A stretch of 26,310 bases of DNA from an uncultured Erysipelotrichaceae bacterium (GTDB taxonomy: Bacteria > Bacillota_I > Bacilli_A > RFN20 > CAG-826), in the NCBI GenBank assembly GCA_902799855.1, contig CADCCA010000023.1, forward strand, positions 1 to 26,310. Reading direction: 5' to 3'. Both the position numbers and the translations under genes were made by a program. The notes beneath the pieces are model-generated. The model was not told where the DNA came from and made no database searches. It saw only the letters and a program-made list of their open reading frames with translations. Shown here piece by piece: positions 23,363-26,310 of this stretch (its first letter is position 1; each line of letters starts with the position of its first letter).

Positions 23363-24992
23363 CGTCTTTCTCCTTAGATATTCTCTCTTTATACATTAAT
23401 AACAAGTTATTAGCAATGGTATTGAGTGGCTTATTTTCTTTGTTCTTTCTCAATAGAGAAATTGTGATAAAACTCACTAATAGAATCACTAATAGAACAA
23501 GTATAGTGCGATATGGTCCAATATTAAAAATATTTTTTAATAAAATTGCTAAAGTAACTGATCCAGCAATAACGAATAAAGGTAGATAGATAACCGAGGA
23601 ATTAATTGTTTCTTTAGAAACATTAACAGTTAATAAATCTTCTTTGAGCGCTTTGAAATGTTTCTCTTGTAAGATGTTTAGAATTGGTAAAACAAATACA
23701 AAGCTGAAATATAAACCTCCAATATTTGGAGTAAATAATGTTGTCGATTCAGTTAATGAATGGATGATGATTGAAACAAAGCATAACCCATAGATGAAAG
23801 AGAAACGATAATTCTTTTGTTTAATATGCTTGATCAAACTATAAATAGTTAAGCCGATGATGCCGAGATACACTAATAGACCAACAAAGCCATATCTTAA
23901 GAACATTTCAAAGAAAGCATTATGCGTGCTCTTAACAGTGTGGCCCATGTATTCTTGGAAAATAAAGCTACCAGTTTGATGGCCTAATCCCAAGATTAAA
24001 TCCAAAGGATTTCTGCTCATTAATGTCCATAATCTAGCCCATAAAGCAGTGCGACCAGTCAAAGAGACATAATCCTTAATAAATAACTCTCTAGAAAGGA
24101 AGTTCCAAACGTGATAGAAAGGCGGGACTTTAGTTACTATTAAAATAGTTACTAAGCCAAATATAGCCACCATAAAGCCTAAATAAAGGGCTAATAGTCT
24201 ACGTCTATGCAATTTGTTACTTCTATATTTTGAAATGATTTCAAAGGTTGTGTAGGCAATAATCGCGAAGATGGAAATATATGATGTAGTGGCACATGTT
24301 GTTAATGTGTTAAACACTAATAAATAAACCATCGCGGCATAGTAGTACCATTTAAATTTTTTAAATGATAATAGGACCGCAGATAAGAAACCTGAGAACA
24401 CTAATAAGGACCACACATTAGCGTTGCCCATTAAGAACTGCAAACCTTCCCCTTCATAACTGCCATCTAAGATGCCTAAAATGGTGTTTCCCTCGATGAA
24501 ATGGTCAAGAAGGCACATAAATAATGTGCCTATTAGATAAATTTTTGCAATCCAGCGATAACTTTCTTTATTTAATCTAAAGCGGTTATAAACAAACACC
24601 AAGGCATAAACAACCGCTAACCAAATAACAATTTGAAGAGATGCCATTATTCGATCTCTCAACGAGAAAGAAATTACAAAATCCCACATTCCAGAATAGC
24701 TGATAAAAGAGCGGGTTGTTTGCCTGAGAACATTAACAATCAATAGAAGTCCAGCGACACAAAAACTCGGTAATAGAATCTTGTCAAATTTTAAGCCATT
24801 CTTTTTGTGTTCGAAAAAATAGTAAATAAATAGCAATCCAATAACACCAATCGTGATAACGAACGCTTGATCAGTTGAAAAACTTGCTAATGGATCAGCA
24901 CCAAATGCAAATAAGTTTTCAGACAAAAGACAAGATAGAATCAAAACTATCCAGAAGATGATAGCAGTTAATGTAAATCTTAATTTGCCCAT
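23355..24992 (-). CDS. O-antigen ligase/polymerase-like membrane protein (Wzy_C family)
   Basis: This 545-residue protein has about a dozen hydrophobic helices. The large loop of the Wzy_C domain is visible around residues 305-360: LTGRTALWARLWTLM, then NPLDLILGLG and STHNAFFEMFLRYGFVGLL. The His-Asn and Arg residues there are the hallmark of O-antigen ligases and capsule polymerases. In a Gram-positive-type cell such a protein would join or transfer surface polysaccharide or glycan chains at the outer membrane face. The C-terminal 60 residues are Lys/Asn-rich and probably cytoplasmic. It overlaps smpB by 8 bases and is the first gene of the operon. No ribosome-binding site is evident before the ATG. 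Its glycan substrate is unknown. Confidence 0.82.
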   Translation of the reverse strand: MGKLRFTLTAIIFWIVLILSCLLSENLFAFGADPLASFSTDQAFVITIGVIGLLFIYYFFEHKKNGLKFDKILLPSFCVAGLLLIVNVLRQTTRSFISYSGMWDFVISFSLRDRIMASLQIVIWLAVVYALVFVYNRFRLNKESYRWIAKIYLIGTLFMCLLDHFIEGNTILGILDGSYEGEGLQFLMGNANVWSLLVFSGFLSAVLLSFKKFKWYYYAAMVYLLVFNTLTTCATTSYISIFAIIAYTTFEIISKYRSNKLHRRRLLALYLGFMVAIFGLVTILIVTKVPPFYHVWNFLSRELFIKDYVSLTGRTALWARLWTLMSRNPLDLILGLGHQTGSFIFQEYMGHTVKSTHNAFFEMFLRYGFVGLLVYLGIIGLTIYSLIKHIKQKNYRFSFIYGLCFVSIIIHSLTESTTLFTPNIGGLYFSFVFVLPILNILQEKHFKALKEDLLTVNVSKETINSSVIYLPLFVIAGSVTLAILLKNIFNIGPYRTILVLLVILLVSFITISLLRKNKENKPLNTIANNLLLMYKERISKEKDDE

Positions 24993-25024
24993 ATACTAAA
25001 TAATAAATCGAGAGCCATGTCTCA

Positions 25025-25057
25025 CGTGTATTATACACGCGGACATAAACTTGGCAA
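25025..25057 (-). promoter_or_regulatory. Promoter of the O-antigen-ligase-like operon with a palindrome over the -10 box
   Basis: On the minus strand TTGCCA (25052-25057), a 16-base spacer and TATAAT (25030-25035) make a strong promoter. The -10 box sits inside the perfect inverted repeat CGTGTA-TTA-TACACG (25025-25039), so a bound protein would block polymerase. The leader is about 30 bases. Confidence 0.68.
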
Positions 25058-25090
25058 TATTAATTTTATATAACTCATTAACAAAGCATC

Positions 25091-25119
25091 TAAACAACCA
25101 AAGAGTAAATTGGTAAAAT
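25091..25119 (+). promoter_or_regulatory. Extended -10 promoter of the Sir2 gene, leaderless layout
   Basis: TAAACA (25091-25096), a 17-base spacer and TGG-TAAAAT (extended -10, hexamer 25114-25119) are followed by only 6 bases before the ATG at 25126. The expected start of transcription therefore coincides with the ATG. Confidence 0.55.
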
Positions 25120-25125
25120 AGTCGT

Positions 25126-25854
25126 ATGAAAAACGAATACGAATCTTTAAAAGAAATGATCAACGAATGTCAGAACATCGTTGTTTTTACTGGCGCGGGA
25201 ATTTCAGTTCCTAGCGGCATTCCAGATTTCAGAAGCGCTGATGGAATCTATAATCAAAAAACCAATTTCAGTGCAACCCCAGAAGAAATCATCTCTCATT
25301 CATTCTTTGTTAAACACACAGAAGAATTCTATGAGTTTTATAAAGACAAAATGTGTTACCCAAAAGCGGAACCAAACGCAGCTCATAAGTACTTTGCAGA
25401 TTTAGAAAAGAAGGGTAAAAATGTCATAGTTGTAACACAGAATATTGATGGCCTTCATCAGAAAGCTGGATCTTCATTAGTCTACGAATTACATGGCACG
25501 ATTCATCAAAACTTTTGTCAAAGATGCGGACGCTTATTTGGACTTGATTATGTTTTGAATTCTAAGGGCGTCCCACACTGCGATAAGTGCGGTGGCGTGG
25601 TTAAGCCAAATGTTGTCTTGTATGAAGAGGGTTTGGATGAGGATACAATCGGGCGCTCAATCAATGCGATTATGACATGCGACCTCCTTATCATTATTGG
25701 TACTTCATTACGCGTTTACCCAGCTGCTGGATTTGTTCGTTATTTCAAAGGCCGCTACTTAGTGGTTATCAACAAGGAATCAACTTCTTATGATTCAAAT
25801 TGCGATTTGGTTTTCAATGAAGATGTGGTTTCAGTTATTAAGAAGATTAAGTAA
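25126..25854 (+). CDS. cobB: NAD-dependent protein deacylase, Sir2 family
   Basis: Sirtuins remove acetyl or other acyl groups from lysine using NAD+. The 242-residue protein has the NAD-binding GAGIS (23-27) and GIPDFR (31-36) motifs, TQNIDGLHQKAG at 104-115 with the conserved Gln, Asn and Asp, and the catalytic His123 in YELHG. The zinc ribbon is intact, with Cys131, Cys134, Cys152 and Cys155. GTSLRVYPAAG forms the second nucleotide loop. Length and motifs match bacterial class U/III sirtuins. The HAD gene begins in an ATG overlapping the stop codon by one base, so the two are coupled. Substrate proteins cannot be predicted. Confidence 0.95.
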   Translation: MKNEYESLKEMINECQNIVVFTGAGISVPSGIPDFRSADGIYNQKTNFSATPEEIISHSFFVKHTEEFYEFYKDKMCYPKAEPNAAHKYFADLEKKGKNVIVVTQNIDGLHQKAGSSLVYELHGTIHQNFCQRCGRLFGLDYVLNSKGVPHCDKCGGVVKPNVVLYEEGLDEDTIGRSINAIMTCDLLIIIGTSLRVYPAAGFVRYFKGRYLVVINKESTSYDSNCDLVFNEDVVSVIKKIK

Positions 25855-26310
25855 TGAAAACAATCATTTTTGACCTTGATGGTACAATTTTAGATACACT
25901 CCAAGATTTGACAAATGCTGTCAATCACGGGCTAAAAACATACAATTTAGCCGAGAGGGGTATTGATTTCGTCAGGAAAGCAATCGGAAATGGAACGCAG
26001 GTTTTGATTAGGCGTTGTATTTTTGACAACTTAACTGAAAACGAGATTCAAGCTGTTTTTAACTCTTTTAAATCCTATTATTTAGATCATTATGATGACT
26101 ACACAAAACCATATCCAGGCATCAAAGAATTACTCATCGAACTAAAGGGAAAATGCAAGATTGCGGTTGTCTCTAATAAGGATGATGACTTAGTAAATAA
26201 ATTAATCAATAAAGAGTTTCCAGGACTATTCGATATTATCCAAGGTTCCTATTTTGATAAGCCTAAAAAACCAGATCCATATCTTATTAATAAAATAGTT
26301 AAAGAAAATA
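25854..26310 (+). CDS. HAD-superfamily phosphatase, phosphoglycolate phosphatase-like, 3' partial
   Basis: The ATG overlaps the Sir2 stop (TAATG). The visible 152 residues begin MKTIIFDLDGTILDTLQDL, the DxDxT motif I of HAD hydrolases with the nucleophile Asp7 and acid Asp9. A helical cap follows (about 15-80). Motif II Ser is in VVSNKDDD, and motif III Lys is in KPKKPDP near the edge. The arrangement fits the Gph/PGP-like branch that dephosphorylates small phosphorylated metabolites, including 2-phosphoglycolate formed in DNA repair. Specificity is uncertain because the C-terminus is cut by the window end. Confidence 0.88.
   Translation, partial: MKTIIFDLDGTILDTLQDLTNAVNHGLKTYNLAERGIDFVRKAIGNGTQVLIRRCIFDNLTENEIQAVFNSFKSYYLDHYDDYTKPYPGIKELLIELKGKCKIAVVSNKDDDLVNKLINKEFPGLFDIIQGSYFDKPKKPDPYLINKIVKEN

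Noticed and set aside
1..26310. CRISPR arrays, insertion sequences, prophage or defence genes
   Set aside because: No spaced direct repeats, transposase, integrase, phage or toxin-antitoxin motifs were seen on either strand.

Overview
The window reads as chromosomal DNA of a low-GC, Gram-positive-type bacterium from the Bacilli/Tenericutes (Mollicutes-related) radiation, plausibly an uncultured gut lineage; the exact taxon is an inference. The reasons are: a Firmicutes-style gene order (rplK-rplA-rplJ-rplL-ybxB-rpoB-rpoC), strong AGGAGG-type ribosome-binding sites, plsX-acpP, KtrAB, an ECF folate transporter subunit, a lipobox lipoprotein, and the Asn in RpoB that is typical of Mollicutes at the rifampicin-site His position. 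The standard genetic code appears to apply: the long RpoB, RpoC and O-antigen-ligase-like frames contain no internal TGA, and Trp is TGG.

Layout. 1-5880: end of a secreted tyrosine-phosphatase-like protein (+), then on the minus strand a ZIP metal transporter, a lipoprotein with three Cys-rich repeats, and the plsX-acpP pair. Divergent from plsX is a membrane diguanylate cyclase (+). 5894-16183: the transcription/translation operon on the minus strand: rplK, rplA, L10 leader, rplJ, rplL, ybxB, rpoB, rpoC. 16388-19586: an interrupting block with ktrB-ktrA (+) and an unrecognised protein (-). 19603-20623: rpmG-secE-nusG (-). 20701-24992: a tightly overlapping minus-strand operon in the order O-antigen-ligase-like, smpB, folC, folT-like, small membrane protein. 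25091-26310: Sir2 deacylase and a HAD phosphatase (+, partial at the edge).

Most of the window is housekeeping. The most notable observations are small deviations in conserved machinery. L11 lacks the paired prolines of its thiostrepton-contact motif, L10 has lost roughly 30 residues in the L12-binding C-terminal region, and L12 has Gln at the factor-contact position usually held by Arg. These three changes all lie in the ribosomal GTPase-associated stalk and are encoded in one operon. A second theme is transcription starts at or within a few bases of the start codon. Good -35/-10 pairs lie only 6-12 bases upstream of ATG for the ZIP transporter, the diguanylate cyclase, KtrB and Sir2, and none of these has a ribosome-binding site. 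Several promoters carry perfect inverted repeats that look like operators. I found no CRISPR array, transposon, prophage, tRNA or rRNA, and no clear candidate for a completely new multi-gene system.
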